Shown here: piece after piece, positions 35,931-46,740 of the stretch
How positions within the stretch are numbered: position 1 is the first letter of the stretch
How the letters are laid out: the number at the start of each line of letters is the position of its first letter
DNA from: Megaustenia siamemsis
Lineage: Eukaryota > Mollusca > Gastropoda > Stylommatophora > Ariophantidae
Length of the DNA stretch: 64,000 nucleotides
Assembly (NCBI GenBank): GCA_032433765.1
Contig: JAVIAB010000073.1
Span: forward strand, 56,888,565-56,952,564
Direction of reading: 5' to 3'
Notes under the pieces: generated by a model
What the model was told of the DNA's origin: nothing
Database searches by the model: none
What the model saw: the letters and a program-made list of their open reading frames with translations, nothing else
Made by a program: the position numbers and the translations under genes

Positions 35931-36498
35931 ATAAATTGGCATGAGTATAAATTACTGTTCTTTGGATATACGACAATAGTTTCCCGTTACCTTCCGTCCT
36001 TAAAATTAGCATTTAAATATGTGTGCTGGCAATAAAAGCGATGCATTGTCAAAAGCGTATGAGATTATCTTTTCTTTGCCCTAAAATATATATTTCATTT
36101 ACGGCCCCTGGCAGCTCAAGTCTTTTTTTTTTTAAAATAACTGAGAAAGAAATCTCTTCCTGGATTTATGCTAAACGGGATGTATGAAACTGAATTAACA
36201 TTTTTTTTTAACATCACGTCATCTTCGTTGCAACAGTAATTGAGGAGAATTATTGAATCCAAACAAGGAAGAGGAAGGTATAAATAGAAATAGAAATTAT
36301 ATCAAGTGGGTAAAGAAAAGCGCCTCTCGACAATGTGAAGACCAAGGCAAGAAATAGTGACTGCTAGATATAGATATATATTGCCTGGTTTTGGAGATTA
36401 GAAATCTTGCAAGAGAAAAGGGAGAGAGATATGGCCTTAAAGGTAGGTAGGGAAGGGTAATGGAGAAATATAAAAAAAAATATATATATATAGAAAAA
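35931..36498. other. no recognisable gene
   Basis: AT-rich with T runs; nothing recognisable. Confidence 0.4.
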
Positions 36499-37090
36499 AA
36501 TGGTGTGGTTAAAGCTTCACGTAACAAGTGGGCAACACAAATCAGAACGATTAATGATGTGGTTAAAGCTTCACGTAACAAGTGGGCAACACAAATCAGA
36601 ACAATTAATGATGTGGTTAAAGCTTCACGTAACAAGTGGGCAACACAAATCAGAACAATTAATGATGTGGTTAAAGCTTCACGTAACAAGTGGGCAACAC
36701 AAATCAGAACAATTAATGATGTGGTTAAAGCTTCACGTAACAAGTGGGCAACACAAATCAGAACGATTAATGATGTGGTTAAAGCTTCACGTAACAAGTA
36801 GGCAACACACATCAGAACGATTAATGATGTGGTTAAAGCTTCACGTAACAAGTAGGCAACACAAATCAGAACGATTAGTGATGTGGTTAAAGCTTCACGT
36901 AACAAGTGGGCAACACAAATCAAACGATTAATGATGTGGTTAAAGCTTCACGTAACAAGTGGGCAACACAAATCAAACGATTAATGATGTGGTTAAAGCT
37001 TCACGTAACAAGTGGGCAACACAAATCAAACGATTAATGATGTGGTTAAAGCTTCACGTAACAAGTGGGCAACAAAAAACAGAACGTTTA
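36499..37090. repeat. 54/52-bp tandem array, about 11 units
   Basis: The unit begins GATGTGGTTAAAGCTTCACG. Early units are 54 bp (18 codons, hence open frames on both strands); the last units are 52 bp through loss of two bases at the CAGAACG step, and frames close there. The unit resembles the dispersed sequence near 4795. Confidence 0.93.
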
Positions 37091-37408
37091 CTGATGTAGT
37101 TAAAGCTTCATTGCAGCTTCACGTTGTGATGCATTTATGTGCATTTCTTTGCCTTGACCCTACTTAGGGAAGGGTAATGGTAGAGGGAGAGCGTTGCCCA
37201 TTTCTTATAGTTATGTTGTATCTTTAAAAAATGTATGGTTAAGCGGGGTGTATCGACAATGAAGGAAATATGGTCTCATATTGTTTATACTCTCACACGG
37301 TTGTGTCATTAGTGAAAATATTGACATTTTTGACACACATCTGGGCTGGATAAAACAAACTCATTATTTTATAATGACACAGCGAAGTAGATATATTTAT
37401 ATCTTACG
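37091..37408. other. no recognisable gene
   Basis: Nothing recognisable. Confidence 0.4.
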
Positions 37409-37840
37409 ATCATCATCATCAAGTACCGGGCATGCTGGCGTAGGTGATCATGTCTCTCCACAGCTTTCGATCACGACAGTTATTTATCATTTCTGTTGTT
37501 GACTTTCTGCCAAGCCATTCTGCTGTCTGGTATTTTTTCTCTTTGATTTCCTCTATCTCTTCGTCCCTCAATTTTTCCAGTTGTTACAATATATTCCTGT
37601 TGTTCTCGTCTCATTACATGGCCAAAAAAAAGAAGATGATCTTCCTAATATTGGAAATTAGCTCTCATTTTGCCTTGACCCCTTTCAGAACATTTTCATT
37701 CTCTTCTTAGCTGTCCATGGTATTCTCAACATTCTTCTGGAAAACCACGTTTCTACAGACTCCAGTGATTTCCTTGTATGTTGTCCTATAGTCCTTGATT
37801 CACATCCATATGTTAAGACTGGCTCTACATAACATTTAAG
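37409..37840 (-). mobile_element. LINE 3' part (family D, copy 4)
   Basis: On the minus strand, from about 37,840, decayed codons of the YGCES block and the PWTAKK block are followed by the GHV.R tail region and a CATCATCATC (GATGATG) end at 37,411. Frames are broken repeatedly. Confidence 0.7.
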
Positions 37841-37892
37841 AACTCTTTTATATTCACAATATTGTCAGGTAAAGACGGTCTTTTAGTATATA

Positions 37893-38295
37893 AGCACACA
37901 CTTCTTCTTTCCATCCTCATTTGCCTTTCAGCGTCGAGGGGAGATATAATTTGCGGTCTTTTGCTTTTCTGTTCGCCTCTGCCGCTGTTATGTTTCCTAG
38001 TGCTTCTAATATTCCATCGACCCATCTTTTCGTGGTTTACACTTGAGTCTGGTGTTCTCACAACGTTTGTTGAAAGCTCGTTGTGTTGTGTTTTGTTCTT
38101 TCTGCCTTGTCACGTGGCCAAACCATTTTATCTGTTGTTTCCTTATATATTCTATGGCGGGGGCTATTCCTAGCTTTTTTCTTAGTTGTTCATTTCTGAT
38201 CTTGTCTCTCATGCTGTTTCCTGTCATTCGTCTGACACACTTCATCTCAGCGAAGGTTATTTTTCTTGTTGCTCATGCATCTAGGGTCAAGGTCT
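37893..38295 (-). mobile_element. LINE 3' end (family B, copy 4)
   Basis: The minus strand encodes EMKCVRRMTGNSMRDKIRNE, then QIKWFGHVTRQKEQNTTQRA and a basic end, in the frame at 38,006-38,245. The 3' end is GAAGAAG at 37,893-37,905. 5'-truncated; no catalytic motif. Confidence 0.75.
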
Positions 38296-38683
38296 TTGGG
38301 ATGAAGATCTTCGATAATGACACTGTTAAAAAAAAATATCCATCTTTGCGGCATTTCTCCATCACTTAGCTCTGCGGGAAAGGAGGTGGTGGTGGTTGGG
38401 GGGGGGGGGGGGGGTGATAGCTCCGGACAATATAAGTCGCTTGTCCAGTGCATTTCCCGCGAGATGTTCGTTTTTAAGTTTTTTATTTCTCTCCCCATGG
38501 AAGACATGTTGGACCTTATCGGAATTCGAAATCGCGCTTTCCTTGTTTGGAGCGTCTACAACGCAATTATTCAGCCCTGCCCTATCCGGGAGATACTTGT
38601 CTTAATAAGAAAAATACAGATACACAATGTATTCCCGAGCTGTGATCGCAGCCCTATGCTATAGTCATGAGAACTACATTAAA
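38296..38683. other. non-coding with poly-G run
   Basis: A G run of about 16 at 38,398-38,413. No gene seen. Confidence 0.4.
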
Positions 38684-38945
38684 AGACATTGCTAACGATG
38701 AAAGACATTGCTAACGATGGCTAATATTTTTAGTTAGCCGAGTTGGCAGTGTTCCCTAGCGTTTGGCGTGAAAGACATTGCTAACGATGGCTAATATTTT
38801 TAGTTAGCCGAGTTGGCAGTGTTCCCTAGCGTTTGGCTTTTCGTGGCAAGGCGCTGTGCTAAGGAGTACGGATTCGATGCTGCTTCTGACCATATATTGT
38901 ACTTTGTTTTTTTTCTGTTGTTGATTATTTGTCATTTTTCCGCGT
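38684..38945 (+). mobile_element. tRNA-derived SINE, family S2, with a 73-bp internal duplication
   Basis: A box TAGCCGAGTTGG occurs twice because the block starting GAAAGACATTGCTAACGATG is directly duplicated (38,698-38,766 and 38,771-38,838). A B-box-like GGATTCGATGC follows, then the T-rich tail shared with the copy at 3017-3160. The second A box with the B box is the tRNA-like pair; a longer gap suggests a leucine- or serine-type ancestor, which is inference. Confidence 0.65.
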
Positions 38946-39104
38946 GATGTATCATACCTCGAATAGATTCTACGACGATATACCTCGTAGTACTTGTCAA
39001 TGGTCCGCACATAACGATAGTGATATCTCGTGGTACTGGTTAATGGTCAGCATTGTTAACGAATGGATTTAAAAATGTGTTAAATTTGTTAGTACCTGGT
39101 CCTA

Positions 39105-39836
39105 GCTCTCTATAGCCCAGTCGTAGCGTTCTAGCACCTGGTCATAGCGTTCTAGTACTTGGTCGCAGCGTCCTAGCACCTGGTCGAAGCGTTCTAGTAT
39201 TTGGTCGCAGCGTTCTAGCACCTGGTCGCAGTGTTCTAGCTCATGATCGTAGCGTTCTAGTACTTAGTTGCAGCGTTCTAGCACCTGGTCATAGCGTTCT
39301 AGTACCTGGTCGTAGCGTTGTAGTACTTGGTTGCAGCGTTCTAGCACCTGGTCATAGCGTTCTAGTACCTGGTTGTAGCGTTCTAGTACTTGGTTGCAGC
39401 GTTCTAGCACCTGGTCGCAGTGTTCTAGCTCATGATCGTAGCGTTCTAGTACTTAGTTGCAGCGTTCTAGCACCTGGTCATAGCGTTCTAGTACCTGGTC
39501 GAAGCATTTAATCACGTGGTTGCAGCGTTCTAGTACCTGGTCGAAGCATTTAATCACGTAGTTGTAGCGTTCTAGTACCTGGTCGAAGCATTTAATCACG
39601 TAGTTGCAGCGTTCTAGTACCTGGTCGAAGCATTTAATCACGTAGTTGCAGCGTTCTAGTACCTGGTCGAAGCATTTAATCACGTAGTTGCAGCGTTCTA
39701 GTACCTGGTCGAAGCATTTAATCACGTAGTTGCAGCGTTCTAGTACCTGGTCGAAGCATTTAATCACGTGGTTGCAGCGTTCTAGTACCTGGTCGAAGCA
39801 TTTAATCACGTGGTTGTAGCGTTCCAGTAGCTTGTC
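39105..39836. repeat. 21-bp and 42-bp minisatellite
   Basis: The 5' part is made of 21-bp units like CGTTCTAGTACCTGGTCGTA plus G; the 3' part of 42-bp units in which such a unit alternates with CATTTAATCACGTAGTTGCA plus G. About 35 basic units. Confidence 0.95.
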
Positions 39837-40031
39837 TTTGCGTTTGAAAGTGTTGTTCTTGTTAGTTGTGTTGTGGTCACATGCTGTATATCTATTATCC
39901 TTTCGAGCCGAAGACGGCACATGTGTCAGAAATTCTCGACTTTTGTGTCTAACAATCTTGTAACTATCAGACCTTGCACATGACCCGCATTGCGGCTCGC
40001 CATACGACTCTGTTCTGGGCGAGTTGTTCAA
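39453..40031 (-). CDS. 192-codon ORF with a 14-residue repeat, chance frame likely
   Basis: The first 65 or so codons overlap the edge of a LINE (family E); the rest are about nine copies of QVLERCNYVIKCFD. Each 42-bp unit supplies two heptads, with Leu, Cys, Ile and Phe at 3-4-3-4 spacing, so the peptide would be predicted as a coiled coil. I think this is a property of the 21-bp unit and not evidence of a gene. Confidence 0.15.
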   Translation of the reverse strand: MNNSPRTESYGEPQCGSCARSDSYKIVRHKSREFLTHVPSSARKDNRYTACDHNTTNKNNTFKRKDKLLERYNHVIKCFDQVLERCNHVIKCFDQVLERCNYVIKCFDQVLERCNYVIKCFDQVLERCNYVIKCFDQVLERCNYVIKCFDQVLERYNYVIKCFDQVLERCNHVIKCFDQVLERYDQVLERCN

Positions 40032-40372
40032 TCTCGGCGAGGGAGCTGATGCTTGCTGTTGTTGCCACTCGTTTTAATGTTCTTTTTATTGTTTCTCTAG
40101 GTCGGCCTCCCTTTTTTACCCTCTGATTCCCATTTGAGGACCTGCTTTTTATATTCTTATGTTGTCCCTTCTCATCACATAACCAACACATTACCACGTT
40201 CTTCTCCTGATTATAGTTTATATTTTTTAGATGCTTTCTCTTATTTCTGTGCAAGTCGTGAACTTATTCCCTGCAATACGAAGTATGTTCCTCATGCATT
40301 TGTTTTCAAATGCGCCCATTTTATTGTCTACTTCTTTATTTGTTTTCCACTCTCGCATGCATAAGTAAGGCA
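39893..40372 (-). mobile_element. LINE 3' end (family E, copy 2)
   Basis: On the minus strand, decayed codons of NKMGAFENKCMRNILRIAGN and KGGRPRETIKRTLKRV are recognisable, matching the family E tail at 12.9-13.4 kb. Frames are broken in at least two places. Confidence 0.7.
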
Positions 40373-41047
40373 GCCCGCAAGTTGGTGATAAATAAAAAAT
40401 GGGTTCGAGACTCCCTAGTCGACTCAGCTGAAAAGGGAATAGGCACATAGCTCACTAAGATAATGACAGCGATGAAGAGTTTTGGCCCCTCATCTCCAAT
40501 TATTTAAGTCTAGCACAACAAAATAACATCCCACTCCTTTTCAACGGCATATGTGTTAACGTTATATTGTTTACACTGAAGTAACTAATTCGCTGTAAAT
40601 ATAAGTTGCACACTTTAAATTTTTTAGCCACTTTAGAGTGCCCGTCGAAAAAAGGCAGAGACGATATTTGAATCACAAACACTGGAGCTGTTTTTCTCCG
40701 ACTTGAGCCCAAGAAGGAAGAGATAACAAAATCAGAGGTGTCTGAAACCGCCCTCTGGTGCCAAATTCTCGCTTGAGGTTATTATGTTTATAGAAGCTGC
40801 TTACTGTACGCTGGAGAATGGAAGTGTCGGGTCTAAAGGCGGAGATAGCGCTGCTTGTAAATTAATACATTCGCGCCCATTTAACAGGTCCACACCTAAA
40901 AAGAAGAAGAAGAAGAAGAGTGGCTGTAATGTTTTGTGAAAGCATCAACCAATTAGGAATAACAGAATAACACAAAACTTAAAATCTCTAGTTTTAATAA
41001 ATGTCAAGTTTAGAGAGGATTAAAAGGGAAAGAGGAGGGAGTGGTGC

Positions 41048-41050
<3 letters not shown>
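40373..41050. other. no recognisable gene
   Basis: Nothing recognisable; short AAG run near 40,902. Confidence 0.4.
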
Positions 41051-41130
<80 letters not shown>

Positions 41131-41281
41131 GGACGGACGGACGGACGGATGGCTGGATGGATGCTTGGATGGATGGATGGACGGACGGGCAGGCGGGCGG
41201 GCGGGTAGGTAGGTAAGTCGAGGTATGTAGGTATGTATGTAGGTAGGTAGGTCAGTAGGTAGGTAGGTAGGTAAGTAGATG
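41051..41281. repeat. (GACA)n, (GGAC/GGAT)n and (GGTA)n compound microsatellite
   Basis: About 20 GACA steps pass stepwise into GGAC, GGAT and GGTA tetramers. Confidence 0.95.
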
Positions 41282-41519
41282 TTGTATCTTTATTCTATAT
41301 AGCTGTAACCTGGAGTATTAGATTGACAAAAGCATCCATTCTTATTTATTTCAAGCGCTACCATGTTTGATTCACCGCTCGGTTTTCAAGCCTGGAATGA
41401 GAAAATGGAGGAGAGTAGTTTGGTTGATCAGGGCAAGTGAAAGGATCTGTCAGTCACCTGACTCATAGAAAGGTCAGATTAAATACCAAAAATGAGTAGT
41501 GTAGCATTGATATCGGGAA

Positions 41520-41690
41520 GTATTGCCCCGGGAGCGACATATTGGTTATTGGTTATGGAAGGCCTCGGTATCACTGCAAGCGAATTAAAATCCATAATTG
41601 CTCAACCGCCCGTGCCAGTGGAATCATCCGAATTATAACTCATCTTCCAAACAAAGAAATGTAACTGTAGTCCCCATCATAGCAGTCTCA
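41520..41690 (-). repeat. dispersed repeat shared inverted with 25,270-25,440
   Basis: The segment with GGTATCACTGCAAGCGAATT, the CCACTGGCAC-type block and AACTGTAGTCCCCATCATAG appears in reverse orientation at 25,270-25,440. Family not identified. Confidence 0.6.
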
Positions 41691-41810
41691 GCACACGCCA
41701 AAAGACATGAGGCGAAACCGCACAGAAAGTGAACACAGCCAACTGTTCCCTGTCATACGATATCATCATTCATCGTACACAATTGGAGTATCGAAACATG
41801 ATCAAAATGG

Positions 41811-42257
41811 ATGAGACACACAGCTCACGGTGTGCACAGAGCACTTAACTCAGTAGCTCCTGCAACAAGCCGGACTTGGAACATGAGGAAACTGCAACAA
41901 GGAACACTTTGCAGACATAGCCTTCAATGGTTCCTGCCGCCTATCCATCACATTGCCGGAAGATCACGTCCTCCTCAAAATGATGATCGTCATAGTAAAT
42001 GTATGGCGCTTGATGATGTTAGGACATCGTGTTTAACTCCAACTCCGAACATACAAAACACAGTTCGTCTTCAGATTATCCCCGATGCACACCAAACAAC
42101 AGATCGCAAGATTAGCGCATGGTCGGTCTTGGGACACACGATGATCCAATATGATGACGTAGCACGCACAAATGTCTGCGCCCATGTATTCATGATTGCT
42201 CTAGTGAATGCAGTCTACAACGAACGAAACATGGTACAAACTTCCCAAAGACGCTGA
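41811..42257 (+). CDS. 148-codon ORF, unknown
   Basis: An open frame starting at 41,811 with no motif, signal peptide or membrane segment that I recognise. The surrounding 41.7-42.7 kb is less AT-rich than its neighbours and free of simple repeats, so an old coding fragment is possible. A second unrecognised frame of 79 codons lies at 42,409-42,648. Confidence 0.15.
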   Translation: MRHTAHGVHRALNSVAPATSRTWNMRKLQQGTLCRHSLQWFLPPIHHIAGRSRPPQNDDRHSKCMALDDVRTSCLTPTPNIQNTVRLQIIPDAHQTTDRKISAWSVLGHTMIQYDDVARTNVCAHVFMIALVNAVYNERNMVQTSQRR

Positions 42258-43120
42258 CTTGACAGACTTGACGGAGCCCACCACATTAATGCGTTGTAAC
42301 TTGTAAATAACTTGCGTCAACCATCTCCATCAAGCGGTCGCTGAACAGCACTTTGTGTGACGTAAAACGCAGATCAACATTAGACGTTGGAAGGCGCATT
42401 CACAACACTTGAATTGTCAAAACGGAGCATTGCTGTGCGTGCAACGCCAATTCAATGGCGCAGATATAACAAGTAGAACATCATTTCGACTGGAATGCAG
42501 AAAATTGGAACGGAAACCGAAGTTGATAAGAATCCAACGTAATTTCTGCAGCGATAGAGAGAACATGACTCAATTCCGCCATCTTGGAAACGGAAGTCCG
42601 AGCGACATATTTTGGGACCCTCTCCTGACCGTAAGGCTTACTTATTAAACAGAAGGCACCTATCTATCGTCCTGATATGTAGGCCTCCTGCTCTGAAGCC
42701 GCTCAGTTGTTTTTTGGTAAATGACTGTTTCCAGGTATTGGTAAAGTGGTAAAGTTACATGAGAAAAACCAATAACTTAAAAAAAAATATTATAAATAAA
42801 AAGAGCCGCGATAAGAGACCATAAGTGTGGTTGCTCTGGTTCTAAAACTAGAAAATTCTATGACATTGACCGATATCTGCCTGGACATAAATGTTTTGTA
42901 CAATACGTGACTACGTCAGCCGCACTCCGGCTAAAGATCGTTATGCAGATCAATAAAGTCATTGAAAATGTGTCAGAGATGCATAACTAGTCAAGCACAC
43001 AACTATTAGTCAACTTTCAACATTTAGCAATCTTGTACATGAACAATGATTTAACAAAACATATTTTTATTGAACATTAGTATAACATTGAAAAATATGC
43101 ACTGACAGAAGCTAGAACAT
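42258..43120. other. no recognisable gene
   Basis: Apart from the short frame at 42,409-42,648 nothing is recognised. Confidence 0.4.
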
Positions 43121-43389
43121 GTTAAAAAAAAAAAAAAAGTAATGTACCCCTGTCACGCCAAGTGGCGTATAGGGAATGTGGTGTTAGTGAACATAAATTT
43201 TACAAACCTTCAGCACGTGATTTTTGGGGTAATGTGGTCGGTATTACGCCCGTGCCGCTTCACTTTCCCAGAAAAAAATCCGGTACCCATTTAAGGCTGG
43301 GTGAACCCGGAAGCCGTTGATTGGGATCGGACCCTACCCCTTGTCCTTTGTAGTCCAGTTCACTAACCACTGGGGTATCGCGGCTCCCT
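43121..43389 (-). mobile_element. tRNA-derived SINE, family S1 (copy 3)
   Basis: On the minus strand: GAGCCGCGATA then a slightly changed A box, B box (GGGTCCGATCCC, one change), full body including the block missing from copy 1, the ACGCCACTTGGCGTGA palindrome and a 14-A tail at 43,121-43,137. Confidence 0.85.
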
Positions 43390-43559
43390 AGAACATGTAC
43401 TTTGAGAGAATTTTTAAAATATTGTTACAGGTTTTTAATATTTAAATCCGTGTGGACTTATGATACAACAAATCTGGTAAATATCATCAGAATCAAACAG
43501 ACAATTGTCACCACTGTTGTTCAGAAAGGAAATAATACTATTGGTCGTTTCAAATCTAA

Positions 43560-43871
43560 ATGTTCACGAATAACATGAAATATCTCCTCTTTCCCTGCAC
43601 TTACAAACTTGATTTTTTGCATCTGGCCTTGTTTTTCCAAGGTCCCACCGATTTCACAAAATTTAATGATGTAGGAAGTATGCTTCATCATGAAGCAGCA
43701 CTTTCCTTTGATCTCAGTGAATTTACGAATCTTTTTGCTCCTGGAGAAAATAATTTACCGTACATTAATGGAAATCAGCTTCTCGACATAGGCGTCTCTA
43801 CACAACTTGAAAGTTGGAGGCGTTTATCAACTGTTTACTTTCTATTGTTTACTTTCTTTAAAATACTATGA
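43560..43871 (+). CDS. 103-codon ORF inside the DNA transposon, unknown
   Basis: Runs opposite to the transposase near the left end. It has no recognised domain; its C-terminal 20 residues are hydrophobic (VYFLLFTFFKIL). It could be a passenger frame or chance. Confidence 0.2.
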   Translation: MFTNNMKYLLFPCTYKLDFLHLALFFQGPTDFTKFNDVGSMLHHEAALSFDLSEFTNLFAPGENNLPYINGNQLLDIGVSTQLESWRRLSTVYFLLFTFFKIL

Positions 43872-44287
43872 CAATGTCAATGTTATAGCCTTTACAGACG
43901 GTCTAAAACAAATCAGCGTATAAACAGTTCCATTAATGAAAACTATTTAAACAATATACAACAAAGAATACATTTAAAAAATTAATTATCCGTTGCGAGC
44001 GATAACGAGCATGACATATCAAGCAAAGTTATTGTTTATGGGTACGCATGTGACTAAAGAGTCCGATGTAAGCACGGGATCCTCTTCACTGTAAAGAGCT
44101 ACATTGTTCGTTTTATGTCTTTCCATGTGACTTTCATTATTTTACGTAAACAAGACATATGAAAGTGATTTAGTTTCTTTGCATGCCTGCAGTACACATA
44201 TCAAGAATCTTTACATTTTCAAAACGTTATCAACTTTAGCTAAAGATTGATCATGCGGACATATAAAAACGTCCATTATTATTTCAT

Positions 44288-45565
44288 TTATTCTGAATCA
44301 GAGGAGTCTAACATATTGATTACTAATCTGGGCTGAACGAACGATAGTCCATCTTTTTTCCAATAGTCATTTTCTTCTTTTAAGACATGATCTTCACATT
44401 TGCACCAAAAATCTTTGTCAATCTGTGATAGAGCAGCATATGTCAGTCCTTTTATATCGCATAGTTTAAAACTTGTATTCTCAGCTGCCACCTGCCCTTT
44501 AATTTTTGCCCAAACGAGTTCAATGGGGTTTAATTGTGGATGATAAGGGGGCAGTCTCAAGCACGTATGACCATGCTGTTGAATGATTTTGTCTATTTGG
44601 AATACTTTGGTCTTTTGCGATTTCTTAACAAGTGACAGTAATTCAGGTTTCAAAAATCCCTCGTTAAATGGAATTCCTTCCTTTCTTAGCCAAATCTTTA
44701 TAACATCTTTTGTACTGGTAGATGTAGGAATTTTGTCTTCTTCTGCCACAGCGTTGTGGTACGACGCGTTGTCCATTACCAGACAGGATGGTCTGTCTAG
44801 AATTGGAAGAAGAGTATTTTCAATCCACTCTCTAAATATATGGCCATTCATCTCGGTGTGATAGTCCCTGTTGTCAGTATAATTAGAGGTGAATATAAGT
44901 TCTGCATTTTTCACCAACCCTTCTTTTCGGCTGCCTGCATGTGCCATTATAATACGCTGTCCTTTTCCAGTGGGTACACATCTTTTAATACTTCCATCTG
45001 ATAACTGCCATTCCTTTGCACTTGTGTGGTGAGAATTTATCCAAGATTCATCTAGAAATACAATATCATAACCTTGGTTACGCATTTCCCGTACTTCACG
45101 TAAATATTTACTCCTCATAGAAACTAAGTGCGGCTTCTCGCAGATGACATTTCTACCACTATCGTACTTTCTAAACGTAAAACCGATGCTTCTAACAGTT
45201 CTCCATAATGTTGTTTTCGACACAACAATGTAATTTTCTGCTCTCAGTCGAATTTTCAGTTTTCTTAAATTCTTTGTTTCTTTGGAATCGAAAATTTAAC
45301 AAATTGCTCTTCTAATCACTTCCTTGTCAAAACTATCAACTACTTTCTGTCTTCCTAGCGTCCTAGTCTTGATTGAACTGGACACTCCGTTAGCTTTAAG
45401 CACTTGTTTGAAAAAGCGTTTGCTTATACCCAATGCGTGAATAGTTCTCTTTTCTGGCTTTGAGATGCTTCGATACAGATTTCCACGCTTAGCTTCTATG
45501 CAAAAATATTTATACACCTTTATTGCCACTGATTGCAATGTAAGGAACTTTACTTTTATACCCAT
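44288..45565 (-). pseudogene. DDE transposase (IS630/Tc1/mariner group), one nonsense codon
   Basis: The frame spans about 425 codons: an N-terminal part of 89 residues with a probable helix-turn-helix (ALGISKRFFKQVLKANGV), a TAA at 45,296-45,298, then 24 in-frame codons and a 311-codon catalytic part. Catalytic blocks visible are VFLDESWINS, LVMDNASYHN and LPPYHPQLNPIELVWAKIKG. The second Asp and the Glu are separated by 83 residues by my count, far more than the 34-41 of classical Tc1/mariner; this fits the long-spacing DD82E-like (Sailor-like) branch of the group. It would cut and paste the element by binding its inverted ends in the nucleus. Only the single stop breaks it, so decay is recent. 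Confidence 0.88.
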
Positions 45566-46499
45566 TGACTAACAGATCACAAATTTAACGAAATTACCCA
45601 ATAATTAGGATACGCCGTTGCACATAAATCACAACAAAACGACAGGAAATGGGATGCACCGGATATAAAATTATAACTATGACGCGTTTTATGTGTTTTT
45701 TAGTGCTTAAAACAGGGAAATTGGCGCGCATTACGTTCAAGATGACAAGTCCGTGGGTGCTCACTCATATGAAGCGGTAATTCCTCCAAATATATGGTTT
45801 GACCAAAATGCCTTAAATTTGTATACTTCAAATAAAGAATATTTAAAACTATACGTTTGTTGGTGAGAAATGAATGTACTTCTTGGGACCAAAAAATCAC
45901 AACACCATATGCAAAATTTCAGCATTATCAATCAATTGGTTGCAGAGATATGGAATTTTAAACACCTTCAAAATATTTTGAAACGACCTATAGAGGCAAA
46001 GCGGGCACTCTGCAAGATAATCTTCATCCCAACGTTGTGGTAACAATGCCTGACTTGGACTCAAGAACAATAAGAAAAAAATTCTTCCAGAAATTAAACG
46101 TGTTAGACGCATAGCAGCAAATGGCATGATAGATATGATCAGAGTTGAAGAGCTGAGAAAAGAGTCAGGAATAAATTCATTGAATACATACAAACAAATA
46201 AGAGACACAATTGTTTAGCCACGTGATTAGGATAGAAAGATCAGAACACAACGAGCCAACAATAAAAGTTGCGAAAACACAATTCAAGGGTCCACCACGA
46301 AAAAAGATGGATTTTTGAAATATTAGAATCACTAGGAAACATAACAGCAGGAGAAACCAACAAAATAGGACAAAATGCAAACTATTTATTAACCTCGACG
46401 CTGAAAGGGAAATAAGGAAGGAAAGAAGAAGGAAATGTGCCACTCTTTTCTATAAATATAGATTAAACTTTTCTATTATCATTTAAAGTGCTGGCTAAA

Positions 46500-46740
46500 A
46501 AAAACCGGCGTAAGGTGTTCGAAATCCGCGATAGACAGAAAGGATTTTTCTATCGGGGGTGAAATAAAAATCATGAGTCTCACGGGTCGTGACGACTACG
46601 GTCTTAATTAATCCCTCTGGTTCTATCGTGAGCGCCCCCCCCCCCCCCCCCCGCGACATACACCAGCAATGGTAATATGTGCCGTAAAGATAGTGTTGTT
46701 GTTTTTTTTAAATAAATCTAAACTGCGTCATATTAACTTA
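46500..46740 (+). mobile_element. possible SINE, family S5 (copy 2), with poly-C core
   Basis: B-box-like TGTTCGAAATCC, then the TTTTTCTATCGGGGG block, a run of about 18 C at 46,636-46,653 and GTGCCGTAAAGATAGTG, in the same order as the copy at 25,440-25,690. A box not clear. Confidence 0.45.

Larger units (their letters stand above)
43541..45990 (-). mobile_element. IS630/Tc1/mariner-type DNA transposon, 2.45 kb, TA target duplication
   Basis: Ends are TTGGTCGTTTCAAA (43,541-43,554) and the inverted TAGGTCGTTTCAAA (45,977-45,990), 13 of 14 identical, each flanked by TA (43,539-43,540 and 45,991-45,992). The host LINE is contiguous once the element and one TA are removed. Inside is a transposase on the minus strand and a small unknown frame on the plus strand. 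The whole element is present, so loss of function is due to the stop codon and not to truncation. Confidence 0.88.
43497..46430 (+). mobile_element. LINE 3' end (family B, copy 5) split by a DNA transposon
   Basis: Family B sequence at 43,497-43,538 (CAGACAATTGTCACCACTGT and on) continues directly at 45,991 (TAGAGGCAAAGCGGGCACTC and on) to a GAAGAAGG tail near 46,430, as seen by comparison with copy 1 at 3396-3890. The coding tail is heavily mutated. The 2.45 kb in between is the transposon listed next. Confidence 0.85.

Noticed and set aside
36297..36931. Open frames of 113-208 codons on both strands
   Set aside because: Generated by the 54-bp array, whose length is a multiple of 3.
39105..39836. 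CRISPR-like array with 21-bp repeats
   Set aside because: No spacers; the alternating units are both repeated.
41811..42648. Host gene exon
   Set aside because: Two unrelated frames without motif, splice context or recognisable homology; left as unknown.
43541..45990. piggyBac, hAT or Harbinger assignment of the transposon
   Set aside because: The two-base TA duplication and the LPPYHPQLNPIE block fit IS630/Tc1/mariner and not the TTAA, 8-bp or 3-bp duplications of those groups.
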